A DNA stretch of 64,000 nucleotides from Acheta domesticus. Taxonomy: Eukaryota > Arthropoda > Insecta > Orthoptera > Gryllidae. A model generated the notes under the pieces. The model made no database searches. It saw only the letters and a program-made list of their open reading frames with translations, and was not told where the DNA came from. The position numbers were made by a program, and so were the translations under genes. The stretch lies in the NCBI GenBank assembly GCA_031308135.1, contig JAHLJT010000631.1:264726948-264790947 (forward strand), written 5' to 3'. This document shows, piece after piece, positions 11,560-22,929 of this stretch (positions within the stretch are counted from its first letter, which is position 1; every line of letters begins with the position of its first letter).

Positions 11560-11692
11560 ATGTGCGTGCGTGCCTGTGTATGTATGTGGGTGTGTATATG
11601 TGTGTATATGTGTATGCGTGTGTGTATATGAATGTGTATAAACGCGCGCGCGTGTGTGTGTGTGTGTGTGTGCGCGTGTGTGTGTGTGTGTG
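11560..11692. repeat. Imperfect (GT)n microsatellite
   Basis: Alternating TG/TA/CG dinucleotides (TGTGTATATG, GCGCGCG, TGTGTGTG) run for about 130 bp. All frames across it are low-complexity (Val/Cys or His/Thr). Confidence 0.9.
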
Positions 11693-11699
11693 TTCGGAT

Positions 11700-12520
11700 C
11701 CGTGACCCACGGTTAGACAACTTCTCGTTCACCAATCGAGACATATGAGGTGTCATTCGACGCGTCTCGGACTTCTGACGGGGAACATAATTTGTTTTAC
11801 GATCCGGTCAGAAGATTCTAAGAAATTTTCCAAAACGAGCTTTTGCGTGTTTTGGTGCTGTGATCTTAAAAGTGGGTTGTTAATTGTTGTTAGGTGTTGA
11901 TCTTGTTTGTGGGTAGACTGAGAATTCAACTAACGGTACCTAAATACATCTATGTCCCCGTAATTTTCTGTCCTCGACGCCATAATTTTCTTCGTCGAAG
12001 GTGTTTCAGAACACTAGATTGTTGTCGAATATATGAAACAATTGATCATGTGACGGGAGAATTATCAAAAGTGATGCTGCTTTGAACATAAGAAGTGAAA
12101 TGTTTTGTCTGTAATACCGTATTTTTAATAATAAATTTGTAAAAACCTACGTACATTATTCCCTTGGAACGTATTCAATTTGAAGAACGACAATTGAATA
12201 CGAGGAAAACCAAAACTGTGAGTAATGTTAGAGAATAGAGCACATGCGTATTCCATTTTGTACATTTAGGTTCTTAAGCGGGCAAATCCTGGGGAAGAAA
12301 CCAATGTAATTGCAGAAGGTTCTGTCATAGAATTTTCGGAATTGAGAATGTTCTTATATTGGGATTAGACAATAGCGCTGAAATACAACTAGCAAAGAAT
12401 GTTTTATGTGCATTTTTGTGTATATTAGCAACGCATCTCGCAAAGAAGATATCACCGTATAAAACATTTGAATACTGCAAAGTGTTCACGATTGCTTGAT
12501 TGTTATTGATTCTAGGCACC
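11700..12520. other. Nothing recognised
   Basis: AT-rich to neutral DNA with several 60-90 codon frames but no domain, splice pattern or repeat match. Confidence 0.5.
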
Positions 12521-12524
12521 CAAA

Positions 12525-12958
12525 TACTAGGGTCATTTGTCCCGTAATTGTAGTGTATGTTGTGGTCGTGAGCTGACGGTGGTCTTTCCACGCTGGATGG
12601 CGATGTAAGCTCCCGACCTCTCTCCTGGCGTGTCAGGTAGTGTAATGTATGTTAGTGTAAGTGTGCGTGTAAGGGGAAAGGATAGAACAAGGGAGAGGAA
12701 GGAAAGATTGCGCTTGGTCCGTAGCCCGTTTGTTAGGGTCCTGCTCCGGCATTCGCCTGCTGTTGATCGGATAAATCACGGAAAACTGCCGATCAGAGTA
12801 GCCGGCCGCTAATTCTCCTCCAGACAGTGACTGAATTCGACCTAGCTATCTAGGCTAGTGTCGAAAATCCTCCCGCCTTCGGAACTCGAACCTAGAACCT
12901 CCCGGTCAGAGAGACAGCAGTGACATCTGTCGGTGACCTGAGCCACCTCTCCCGGTGG
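12525..12958 (-). mobile_element. tRNA-headed SINE, copy with internal deletion
   Basis: The tRNA head is at the right: B box near 12881-12893 (GTTCGAGTTCC on the - strand) and A-box-like TGGCTCAGGTC near 12935-12947. The distal end near 12530 has the GGTCATTTGTCCCGTAA phrase. The middle of the distal part is shorter than in the copy at 9922. Confidence 0.8.
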
Positions 12959-12959
12959 A

Positions 12960-13480
12960 AGTACTCTTGAATTCGTGCTAAAATAATGAACATAACACCT
13001 ACGAAAAGGTCGTTTGTGTACTCAATTCAAAATTTAACTCAACGCCTTGCTCATCAACATTTCATTAGTATGCAAAAAGCTCACTTTCTGTATTATTTGA
13101 AAATTATACTTAAACCTACAAATCCTTAATATGATTGTATTAAGCCAGGTACATTTCTATATCCTAGTATTCCAATGAAAAATATTTAAATGTGACAAAT
13201 GATCACAAAAATTTCTTTCATGTTTTCAGATACACGAAAAATGTATTTTAATTGACTGAAACAGTCTTCAATATTTATATTATCCCGTTAGCATGTTAAG
13301 TCTTAAAGGATGCTCGCCGTTTAACGGCATCAAATTGGTAACACTCTTTCGAACCCCTGCACCTCACCCCTCAGGGCAGCAGGTGCGAGCTTGCTCGAAG
13401 TCATTTTTTACCCGCAACGGTCGACAGCGGAGCACTTCTGTGGAGCTCACGCAATGGTGTTTTCGAGACAAAAAACTTCA
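12960..13480. other. Nothing recognised
   Basis: AT-rich DNA then a moderately GC-rich stretch; no supported feature. Confidence 0.5.
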
Positions 13481-13484
13481 TTCA

Positions 13485-13660
13485 AATCACGTTGCCTGCA
13501 ACCAGCAGCTCAAAACTATTGCTAATTAGTGTTTTCGCAAGTAAAAATTATCACGTTGCCTGAAACGCGCGGCAATTTAAAACTATTGCTAATTTGTACA
13601 CTCTCGAGCGAACGGTTGCAACAGGCAAGTAGTTCAAAACCGTCGCCAATCAGTGCAGTC
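13485..13660. repeat. Degenerate tandem repeat, about 64-bp period, three units
   Basis: Three successive units carry a GTTGC(C/A)... block followed by CAAAAC(T/C)(A/G)T(T/C)GC and AAT(T/C)(A/T)GT (near 13510, 13577 and 13637). The copies are diverged and no coding role is evident. Confidence 0.5.
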
Positions 13661-13879
13661 GAGAATGAACGGTAGCATTCTCGGAACTCACATCCAAATG
13701 AAGCTATACCAATGTGAACAAGGCGAACTACTAATCACGAAACCGCTAATGGAACCTTGTCGAAGCACCGGGTCTTATTGCGAGGCGCCACCATCTTGAT
13801 CAAAAAGACAGTTTTCAAGAAGAGTGCCCCAAATTTTGTTGAAATGTGCCTATGGCTTGTTACTTTCTTATTTAATTAA

Positions 13880-14471
13880 CCCGAGAGAGGTGGCGCGGGG
13901 TCTCTTGTGACCCCACGTACCTTTGCTTAGCTGCAGTTGCCTAATTTTGCAAGTCAGAAGTTTTACATTTCACATACCTTTCACCACTTTCTTTAGCTTT
14001 TGTCTGAAAGATTTTCAAAACTTTATATGTAATAATTCATTTATAAATACTTGTGGAACCAATAAAAACATCTTAAATTTCGTACTTCTTCTAAGTTGTG
14101 TTGATGGGCTTTGAAGCATTTTCAATAAATTGTTGGTTTTTATGTGAGACAATGTTAGAAAATAAAACTTACTGAATTTTCTGATACCTTTGTCGTTGAA
14201 ATATTCAGGAAAATGTAAATGGAGTCACTGTATAAAATGAAAGATACATGATTATTTTGCCCTTTTATTGGTTTCAATTCCTCATTTGCACGTTTGTTTA
14301 TAATAGTGCATTAAGTTAATACGACCTAATAAATGATTGATTATTATTAAAATAACTAATTTCGCACATATTTCTTGCTAAATATAATTTTATAAAGAAA
14401 TAGCTTAAAGAGGTCAGAAACGACCCCGCGCCACCTCTAACGTAACTCCGGGAACCGCCGCCTCTCCCGGG
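13880..14471. mobile_element. piggyBac-type MITE flanked by TTAA
   Basis: The element is bounded by TTAA on both sides (13876-13879 and 14472-14475), begins CCCGAGAGAGG and ends CCTCTCCCGGG. A second inverted block, GGTGGCGCGGGGTC near the left end and GACCCCGCGCCACC near 14422, is offset further inward on the right. That asymmetric terminal plus subterminal arrangement is characteristic of piggyBac elements. The 592-bp AT-rich interior has no transposase, so it must be mobilised in trans if at all. The 63-codon frame at 13923 is incidental. Confidence 0.85.
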
Positions 14472-14475
14472 TTAA

Positions 14476-16360
14476 AAGCAACTCACTAAACTTCAATTTA
14501 ATCGGATACCGTAGCCACACTCCCAAAAGGAACAGGCTAAGCACAATACGCACAATAAATGATCCATCCAGTAGAAATCTCGACAAAGGGATGCTGGGAA
14601 TAGTAAGAAACACAGAAACTTCCCCACTTCAGTGTTTTCTTTTCTTGAAGGCAAAGGAAAGCTGCTTCTGGCCTTTACTGCGTAAACGTGTTGCAGGAAT
14701 GAGGGAAGGAGGTAACGGGGGGGGCGATTAGAGCGCAACTAATGGCGCCGATGTCATCGCAGCCAGCGCCGTGCCGTGTCGTAAGTGGGAAACAAACCAA
14801 TTTCACGCGCGATTGGGCGGGGTGGTGGGGTGGGGGGCGCGGATTCTATTACCCAAGTGGGTCAGCTCGGACCTTCCGGGGCTGTGAGACTCGCCTGGGG
14901 GCGTGTTGCTGCGCTGACTCGCATTGCCTATTCATTAGGTTCATAATTTGGAGCAGATCGGATTTGCCGCCTATGCATGAATATTGGCCTCCTCGTTTGC
15001 CTTGAAGGCCTACCTCATATGCTAATACTACTGCCTGCTTTCCGGCTCAAAATGCGATGATCGACCAACAGCTCTGGGAAGAATTCCCTGAAGTTATTCG
15101 TTTTCCCATGACTATTTCCGTAGTTATTTAGCGAGTTAACAAATTAGATTCTAGTCAATTTGGCAAATTGCCTCGTTGCTATTAAAGGAAATTTTAATAT
15201 ACAGAAAGGGATGATTAGAGGTGGCATAACATTTTTACTAAATGGACACCGCAACTAAAACGAGCAGTGGAATGCTTCAAAAATATACATACACATTAAA
15301 TAGCTGAGTCCAGCCATTAAACCTTGGAGTAAGTGAGCACCGCAAAGTTAATAATGCCTCTGCGTTTACTTCCAGAAAAATTTCATTTCATTTAAGGATC
15401 ATATTAGCGATGTGTTTCTTACTACTAAACAATTGTACAATCAAGCAGTACAACCAACACAAAGCTACCAACTCAAGCGGTCCGTTTCGCAACAAGTCCC
15501 ACTAAGAGCGCCCGTGAAGATCTTACAGACCTCGCTCGCTTGCTCGCTTTTCTGTCCTAAGGGCTGTTTTATAAAAAAAACGCTTGTGGCATAAAGAAGG
15601 CAAGCTTCATATAATAAAAAAACAACCCAATGAGCACACAGAACCCAATGAAGGTTGTAGTATATTGCAACGGAACATGCCTCCTCTCGACATGCCGGCA
15701 CTAACCAACCTTTGATGGGCTAGGGCGGATATACCCCACGAGAATCAAATGCTTCTGGCGTGGGTGTCACCAGGACGTCACGGCGCTCCAGTCACCGCCT
15801 CGTCGCCAGGCCCTGCCGGTTGTTTATCAAAATATTTTCTTTTATGGGATGCTCCCTCCCTAGGAAATCCTACATGGTTTAGTGACCAGGGAAAATCACA
15901 ATCCACAAATGCTTTATATCTCATTCATTAACCAAAATGGATTACATAACATTACAACATGCAGCGGGCAAACCACTGCTTTGCCCTACACTGCCTGTAC
16001 ACATTACACCTAAGAGAGATTTCGATAATCCTATTTCCAGCTGGATTTACCTAAACATTCTCTTAAGATTTTCATTACTACTTAAATTAGTGTGGCATTA
16101 CTTATTGCCTTTCACATAAAAGCACATGTACACTGACTCTTTCGATAAAGAAAAAGACTGATTTTAACAAAGTTACTTATTGTTCTGGTTTAGATGCATG
16201 TAAGCATCGTATTCTATTTTAAATTCTGTTTAGAACGACCCTTTGAACATGAAAGAAAGACCAAATCCAAATCTAGAATTGTCCTCATTAGCCTCTCCTA
16301 TTTCTGCTAATACCTTGTATTTTTACAGCACTGTGTCAAAGTTTACAGGTACTCACTCTC
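14476..16360. other. No supported gene; GC-rich patch at 14720-14910
   Basis: A G-rich, CpG-containing block around 14720-14910 and a moderately GC-rich block at 15690-15830 interrupt ordinary AT-rich DNA. The small frames do not resemble known proteins and no splice pattern links them. Confidence 0.4.
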
Positions 16361-16369
16361 GTTTGCTGC

Positions 16370-16570
16370 ATGGCGGTGAAACACCGTTACACCTCCCCCT
16401 CTCGCGCGCGTTCCGGAGACCTCCCGTTCGCCCACTAGCAGCCGGGAAGGGCGTAGCGATGACCTCGCTGTCTTCACGGCCGCTCGAACAAATGGAAGCC
16501 TCGGCGAGCCTGTGGGGTAGCGGCGGGCCCGATGGCGACCTCGGGATGCAACGGTGAATTTCACCGCGGC
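16370..16570. other. CpG-rich patch
   Basis: About 200 bp of GC- and CpG-rich DNA, open in several frames on both strands without recognisable protein. It lies a few hundred bases upstream of a tandem repeat and a promoter-like block. Confidence 0.4.
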
Positions 16571-16884
16571 GCCTCTCGTACTCGCTGTATTCCACGTCAC
16601 GTACCAACTTCTCGGCTGTACCTTCTTCTTCTATCTTCTCCCTTCTTCTTTCTTCGTTTTCCTTCAATGCGAATTACACGTCAGTTCAGAAAGTTCAGAC
16701 GTCTTTAATTTTCTTCCTCACAAACTCATTCCGGACAACAGTTCATTAAATAATTCTTGATTTGAACATCGGGCTCGTTTCACTTTGCTCCCGTGCACTT
16801 TGAAAGTTCTGGTGGCGTTGGAAGTTGTGAATTACGCACCGACTCACGTTATACTTGGTCATGAATTCTGTTTTAGAACAAAAC

Positions 16885-17095
16885 TGCTCCTAGCGGATAT
16901 TGCATCTCGTCGTTAACTTTTTTCTAAAAGCAACGTTTCACGTCGTCGAAAACTTGTTCTAGAAGAAACATTCTACACGTCTCGCCTCGTCGACAACTTT
17001 TCCTAGAAGAAACGTCCTACACGTCTCACCTAGTCGACAACTTTTTCTAGAAGACCCGTCTTGCCTCGTCGGAAACTCTTTCTAGAAGACCAAAA
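16885..17095. repeat. Tandem repeat, about 44-46 bp units, roughly five copies
   Basis: Successive units contain CGTCGACAACTTTT, (T/C)CTAGAAGA(A/C) and AC(G/A)T(C/T)(C/T)TACACGTCTC in the same order. The last two or three units are the most alike and the first is most diverged. It precedes the promoter-like region at 17150. Confidence 0.75.
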
Positions 17096-17149
17096 TTCTA
17101 CATCGGTTACCAGGCTGCCTCTTTCCTACTCTCCTCGCGTGACCTACGC

Positions 17150-17362
17150 CGACCAATGGCTATCGTGGGATTTTCGGCCCTCTCCTCATTGGCGACCATC
17201 GGTTCCGGTTGTAGGCTTCGAAATTATTCGACGCCTTCGTCATCCGCTGACGTCGACGGCGCGCGGCTTTCAAAGCTGCCTGCGCCTTATGGTGTTCGGG
17301 CTGGTTGTAGATTTATTATGGGACGAATGGATTTCGTCCATTTTCGTCTCAATATATAAGTT
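17150..17362 (+). promoter_or_regulatory. Promoter-like cluster (CCAAT, CRE-like, TATA)
   Basis: Within 210 bp are CCAAT (17153-17157), its reverse ATTGG (17188-17192), a CRE-like TGACGTC (17248-17254) and TATATAAG (17353-17360). The block is GC-richer than its flanks. No clear first exon follows, so this is a suggestion from motif clustering and could be chance. Confidence 0.25.
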
Positions 17363-17499
17363 ACCAAAATAACACACCTCAAGGTTGAACATGAGTAATG
17401 TGTGAGAAACATATTTTCAGAAAATATCACCGTAAAATGTAATTTTATGATTAATATGAAATAATGACCACAGCAGTTACCGTGCCCCAAAACGTCAAT

Positions 17500-17960
17500 C
17501 GCCTCCCGCCACCGCGCTTCCCGCCGTCTCACGCCCTCTCACCGTCTCTCTCTCCCCCTTTCGCCATCTCACTCTCCCTTCTCTCGTCTATCTCTTCTAC
17601 CTCGCCGTCTCTCCCTCACCCTCGCCGTCTCTCTCCCACGCCATCGCTCACCCATGCCACCTTCCCTTTGTCCTTTCCCTCTTCCCTCCGTCTCTCTTTC
17701 CCTCCGTCTCTCTTCCTCTCCGTCTCTCTTCCTCTCCGTCTCTCTTCCTCTCCGTCTCTCTTCCTCTCCGTCTCTCTTCCTCTCCGTCTCTCTTCCTCTC
17801 CGTCTCTCTTCCTCTCCGTCTCTCTTCCTCTCCGTCTCTCTTCCCGTCTCTCTCCGTCTGTCCCTTCCCCTTTCGCAGTCACTCTCTCCCCCACGCCGCC
17901 TCTCTCCCCTGCCGCCTTTCTCTCTCTGTCTCTCCTTCGCCGTCTTCCTCCCTCACCGCC
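17500..17960. repeat. Pyrimidine tract with 16-bp minisatellite
   Basis: A strand-biased CT-rich tract contains about eight nearly perfect tandem copies of CCTCTCCGTCTCTCTT (about 17700-17842). It produces long Ser/Leu/Pro frames on + and Arg/Glu frames on -, which are composition artefacts. Confidence 0.9.
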
Positions 17961-17964
17961 TTGC

Positions 17965-18185
17965 CCTCTGACGCCTCCGCCCCGCCCCCAGCGGCCACCC
18001 GCCGGGATTTGCCCTGGCCGTCCGCGGGCGGCTTGCCCCGTGCGGCGCGCGGCGCGTGCACCTGAGGGCGCTCGCGAGGCGCTCCCGCTGGGCGGCTTTC
18101 AATGCGGCGGCGCCCCGCGGCGCCCGCGACGCCTGCAGCGCTCTCCCGCGGACGCACCACGTGCACTGGGCATTTCATTCATCCG
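17965..18185. other. CpG-rich patch
   Basis: About 220 bp of very GC-rich sequence with many CG dinucleotides adjoins the pyrimidine tract. No protein motif or splice site context supports an exon. Confidence 0.4.
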
Positions 18186-18244
18186 CAGCGGCTAACCGAT
18201 TGATTTCATTGATTGATTGATTCGTGTTCCCGGGCGCGTCAATG

Positions 18245-18555
18245 ACTTTGGTCATTAGTCCCGTAAGTGTAGTGCGTGTTTTTTCTCGGGAGGTGGCGAT
18301 GATCTTTTCCCGCTGGATGGCGAGATTTGGCGCCGACCCACCGTCGACTAGCGGGGTTTCCCCTCAACCAAATATCTTCCACCAGTGGAGTACCACCCCA
18401 GCCAGGACAAGCTGTATGCTCCCGACCGCTCTCCCGGCATGTGTGGTAGTGTAGTGCATGTTAGTGTAAGTGTGTGTGTAAGAGGAGAGGATTGGACAAG
18501 GAAGAGGAAGGTAAGATCGCGCGCGGTCCTTGGCCCGTTTGTTAGGGTAGCTAAT
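18245..18555 (-). mobile_element. tRNA-headed SINE, copy truncated before its tRNA head
   Basis: The distal end GGTCATTAGTCCCGTAAGTG is at 18250, and the body runs through CGCTGGATGGCGA and GTGTGGTAGTGTAGTGCATG to TTGGCCCGTTTGTTAGGGTA near 18545. The copy then ends abruptly, so the tRNA-like A and B boxes are missing. Confidence 0.8.
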
Positions 18556-20440
18556 CGAGATTACGCAGGAACGTGATAAGCGCCATTCAACGTAATGTGC
18601 TCATGTCAGGTATTGTAAAGGTTCAGATTATAAATGAAATGAATTACAATACAGTAAAATTGAATTTATTTGCTATTGTGCTAATTGAATGTTTTCTTAA
18701 ATGCTCAAGAATATCGTAGGTTTTACGTTTTATCTTCAAGAATTATTTCTAGGCAGAGAAATATGAATATTTTTAATCTTCTTTCGTTGAATACAAACAA
18801 GATCCGAAGTTTTAATTAGCACTCAAAATGATACCTGCTAATGAAATGAAATAGCAATGAACATTATTGTAAGCCATATTAATTTAAAAATCAAACTATA
18901 TATAATTTTGTTTTGAGAGAATGCCATTTACACTAATGTTAATAATTACGAAAGTTTTTGTAATAAAACCCGCTTCCTTAAGCTGCATTACGACACGTAT
19001 GGCGTTTCAAATAAATTAGCAAGCGTTACTTCAATTCATTAATTCTATCAGAAGTAAAACGGTGGATAAAGGCAAAATGCGTGCCTGCCAACAAAATGGC
19101 GGACGGACATCAATATTTCCATTAGAATTCTTGTCACTTTCGGATGCTTATATCAATAGAATCATCTACGGGTTTTCGTTTCCAAAATTTTACAACGTTG
19201 AAGATACAATTTAAAAAATGTTCAACTCCATATTCAGTTAATACTGAAGTTGTATCCACAAATTTATAACTACACTTTATCGACCACAGATGTAATATCT
19301 AAAATATTTATTTTATTGTGCAGCAAATGAATTAAATTTGTACAGAAATTTCCCTCGCCCACGCTTATCACGTTTCCTCAAATCTGCGGCAAATATGTTA
19401 ATTGTTCACTTTCGTTTGGGAGCAACGGTTTTCTTCTTTGAAAATAATATTAAAATTAAACCACAATGTTGGGACTGCAAAATAGAGCTTTGTTGATTTT
19501 TGTGGGAGAGCTGCAGAGGTTGAACGTGTTGCATCACAAAAAACTGCGTGCTATTAATTCATTCTGAAAACGACTATATTTTCGACTATCAGTATACTTC
19601 TACAAAAGAATAATTGATTATTGAATAGATTGTCAAGTTTTACCTGTTTGGGTACCCGAAACGATTTTTTTTGTGCATTTAGTTCACACGTAGCTTGGAG
19701 TTTAAACGCGCCTTAGTTAACTCTAGTTCACAGAGAATGCAATTGAAACTTGGCCTTGAAACGGTACCAACTTCGTAATAATTCACCTGTCGGTGGAGTT
19801 GACCCGCGAGTATTACTTAGCCGAGACTTGGCGAGGCCATCCTTTGCAACTTCTCTCCGATTCTTTGATTTTCAACAATGCGATGTATTTCGCGTCTCTC
19901 ACGGAACTGCATTCGCTTAGAAGAATCAGCTACGTGTCCAGAAGGTGCCGCAATCTGTCAGTCATATTTGAAAACATTTGACAGTTGAAAGTTAGCGCCC
20001 GGATTTTGGGAAAATTCGGACCTTCTCCGACGCGCAATGTTTGAAATGTATGCGTGGTGCTGTTGATTAACGTCAGAGTTTGCTATAAATAATTGAATTA
20101 CACAAATGGCGCCAAATTTGAATCAATTGTGTAGCTCATATGCCAACATACAAATTTGATCCCTGATTACAATTGTAAATAATATTTATATACTTAGCAT
20201 TTATTATATAATGAATATAAGGAAAATTTCTATTACATTACTGTTAATGCTGAACTCAGAAATACGAATTTCTTTCACACGAAATTAACATGACAATACC
20301 TCAAAATCGAATTCCCCTTTTTTAATTCACACAATTGTAAAATTTGCCTGAGAGTACCTCCAATACAATCATTTAACTTGACATTCAACACACTTCATAA
20401 TTTTTTGCTATACAACATAATATTATAACCATTATCTATC
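18556..20440. other. AT-rich DNA, nothing recognised
   Basis: Almost 1.9 kb of AT-rich sequence without repeats or frames worth reporting. Confidence 0.6.
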
Positions 20441-20449
20441 AAAGGTTGA

Positions 20450-20542
20450 CACGGACACCCCCGCCGCCGCCGTCGCCGCCGCCTCTGCCGCCACCGCCAC
20501 CGCCACCGCCGTCGCCATCGCCCCCGCCCCCGCCGCCACCGC

Positions 20543-20573
<31 letters not shown>

Positions 20574-20694
20574 ACCGCCACCGCCGCCGTCGCCGTCGCC
20601 GTCGCCGCCGCCTCTGCCGCCACCGCCACCGCCCCCGCCCCCGCCACCACCACCGCTACCGCTACCGCCGCCGCCGCCACCGCCACCGCCATCA

Positions 20695-20738
<44 letters not shown>

Positions 20739-20754
20739 GCCACCGCCACCGCCG

Positions 20755-20804
<50 letters not shown>

Positions 20805-20812
20805 CCACCGCC
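20450..20812. repeat. Long CCG/CCA trinucleotide repeat
   Basis: About 360 bp of CCG with interspersed CCA, CTG, TCG and CCC triplets keeps one triplet phase throughout. It is open on both strands, as poly-Pro on + and poly-Gly or poly-Ala on -. The interruptions (CCTCTGCC blocks near 20480 and 20610) recur, suggesting internal duplication. The reverse strand is G-rich (GGC/GGT). Confidence 0.9.
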
Positions 20813-21080
20813 AGGAGTGCAGTCGTAAAGCCACGAGGGCGCTGACCAAGGCCACGCAGCCGTCGCGACGCAGCTGCCGGCGCTTTACAGCCGCCGCCCC
20901 TTGCGCCTCCCCAGACGCCGTCCTCCTCGGCCGCGCGGCGTCCGCTCGCAATAAATCCGGCTGTTCCGCGCCGACCGCGCTGTTAAGAGATCGCTGGGAC
21001 GTCCACCGACTCCCTGAGCTACATTGGATATGCGATCGCGGGCCGCCTCGTCGTTTTCTTCGGCGCCTCATCCAGTAGAC
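20813..21080. other. GC-rich flank of the CCG repeat, open on both strands
   Basis: The sequence beside the repeat stays GC-rich and has no stop in one frame on each strand, ending near 21071-21078. On - the frame would start at 21071 and run into poly-Gly, with a short hydrophobic stretch (CVALVSALVALRLHSW) before it. That is suggestive of nothing I can name. It may be a CpG-rich first exon or 5' untranslated region, or composition alone. Confidence 0.3.
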
Positions 21081-22920
21081 TTACGTCAAGTGTAAGTATT
21101 GCAGAGACGGCGTGCTTTTCTCATTTTTGATAATTAGTTTAGCTAAGTGGTGTCAAGAACTTCTACTGGTGGGAGTGGCACGCGTCGTGGCTCCGTAGCA
21201 TGCCACGAGCCACTCTGCGGAACTAGCGTCTGGAAAAGAAACTATTAGTAAATCCGCCGTTTAACAATAGGGACGGCTTTGTCTCTGGTGGCGGGGTGAT
21301 GAACTGCGTGAAGGGGCGATTTCGTCGTGGCACTCGTGCTACGGACTCCCGATCGTGGCATCGACCTTGACAACACTGGTTTAGCTTTTCTAGTAGGGCG
21401 TTTTTAAAATACCGTATGGATAATTGTTTAACATCCGACATCCTTCTCAACGATATTTATGCTGGAAAGAATGATGCTTTAATATTGAACAATATTCCGA
21501 TGCGGTATCGGTTTTGGTGTTTGCCGTATTGATTTCCTCTGCAGAATCGCGAAACGCTGTACCCTGCATAAACGCACTGCGTTTCTATGAGAAGATGGAC
21601 ACACCTATGACTAAGGATAGAATTCAAAATAAAATGAATATGCGATAACAAAAACAGAGAATCCTAATAGAAAATAAACTCCTTCAAAGACACTGATGCT
21701 TCTGAAAATTGCAACACCAAGAAAGAGACATTATTACAATGAAATTTATTCCACAGTTATGAATATCACAATAAACAAATTATTAGAATTACAGAATTGC
21801 ACCTGCATTTAGACATTGAAAATTTAGTTCGTTGTGAAGCCGCCACGCGCTGCCATCAGAGCCTCTAGACCAGGCCTGCACAACGCCTACTCCTGCGGGC
21901 GTTCTGCATTTGCGAGCCGATCGCCCGCGACAGCGCCGAAAGTACAAGTAGTGGGAAGAAGAAAGCTTTGCGGGGAGGGGAGAAGTCTGACGTAGCACGA
22001 CGCGACGCGTACATTGAATGCCTGGGCATCTAATACAATGGTCCATGCTTCAAAATTATATTTCACTTGTTGAATGGATTATGTCTGGTATTTCAAGTTA
22101 CAAGGGCCATAATTTTCTGTTTATGTTCTGTGCACTGCTGTATATCCACCTTTGTATCCAGCACTGTATGTATTTTCCTTTTCTATTTTTTTAAATTAAC
22201 AAGCTCATTGTGACTCTTAAGCAATATTTTAAAGCAATAGCCTTAAAATATTTGGTTACATACAAGAAAAAATATTATTTAATTCTAACTAATAAAAAAT
22301 TGTAATTTAATAATTGATTCTTCACCAGGAATGTTATAATCTCCAAATCATGGCAAAATGAAGAAAATCATGAGAGCAATCTCTCACATCAAGATTCACA
22401 TAAAAATGGAATATGTAACAATTTCTAGAATGGCAATGTTAAACAGCACATATATTTGTGACCATTTTCCCCCATTATGAAACTGAATAAAAGAGATCCC
22501 TCTTTGACGATACGTTACGGACAATTGTAAGATTATCACGGGTATTGTTAAATAGAATGCAAAGAACTTAATATTTTTATACGATGTCGTAAACAATGTG
22601 CACTCTTATAAAAATTAATATAGAAATAATCATGATTTTTTTTTCAAGAATAATATGTTTTTGTTTTAATAGAACCGTCTTTTTGCTCTATCATCTCATC
22701 ATCAAACCAAAGCAATTCAAAATCATAATTTTGTGTTTAGCAAAACACTAAATGTTGTGATTACCTCGTAGCAAGGCGAATCACATTGTCAGCCCTACAA
22801 GCAATTATAATACTTTGTGTCCAAATCGAATATGTATAATTCGTTGTAGTTTCATATTTCGCACAGTTATATCGACAATAAACGTTTGAAATATAATACA
22901 AAAGGCAATATTACTTGAAA
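21081..22920. other. Mostly AT-rich DNA; GC-rich block at 21880-22030
   Basis: The block beginning CAGGCCTGCACAAC (about 21870) resembles the end of a hAT-like short repeat, but no matching second end or target duplication was found. The rest is AT-rich and empty. Confidence 0.4.
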
Positions 22921-22929
22921 TGTATTTGA

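Noticed and set aside
17464..18195. 243-codon + strand frame and its - strand counterparts
   Set aside because: They arise from a CT-rich tract and a 16-bp minisatellite followed by GC-rich DNA; the protein is low-complexity Ser/Leu/Pro or Arg/Glu.
20432..21078. 210-codon poly-Pro (+) and poly-Gly (-) proteins
   Set aside because: A CCG triplet tract is open on both strands by composition. No start context, domain or splice evidence favours either strand.
21865..22030. hAT-like short element beginning CAGGCCTGCACAAC
   Set aside because: No matching inverted end and no 8-bp duplication were found.
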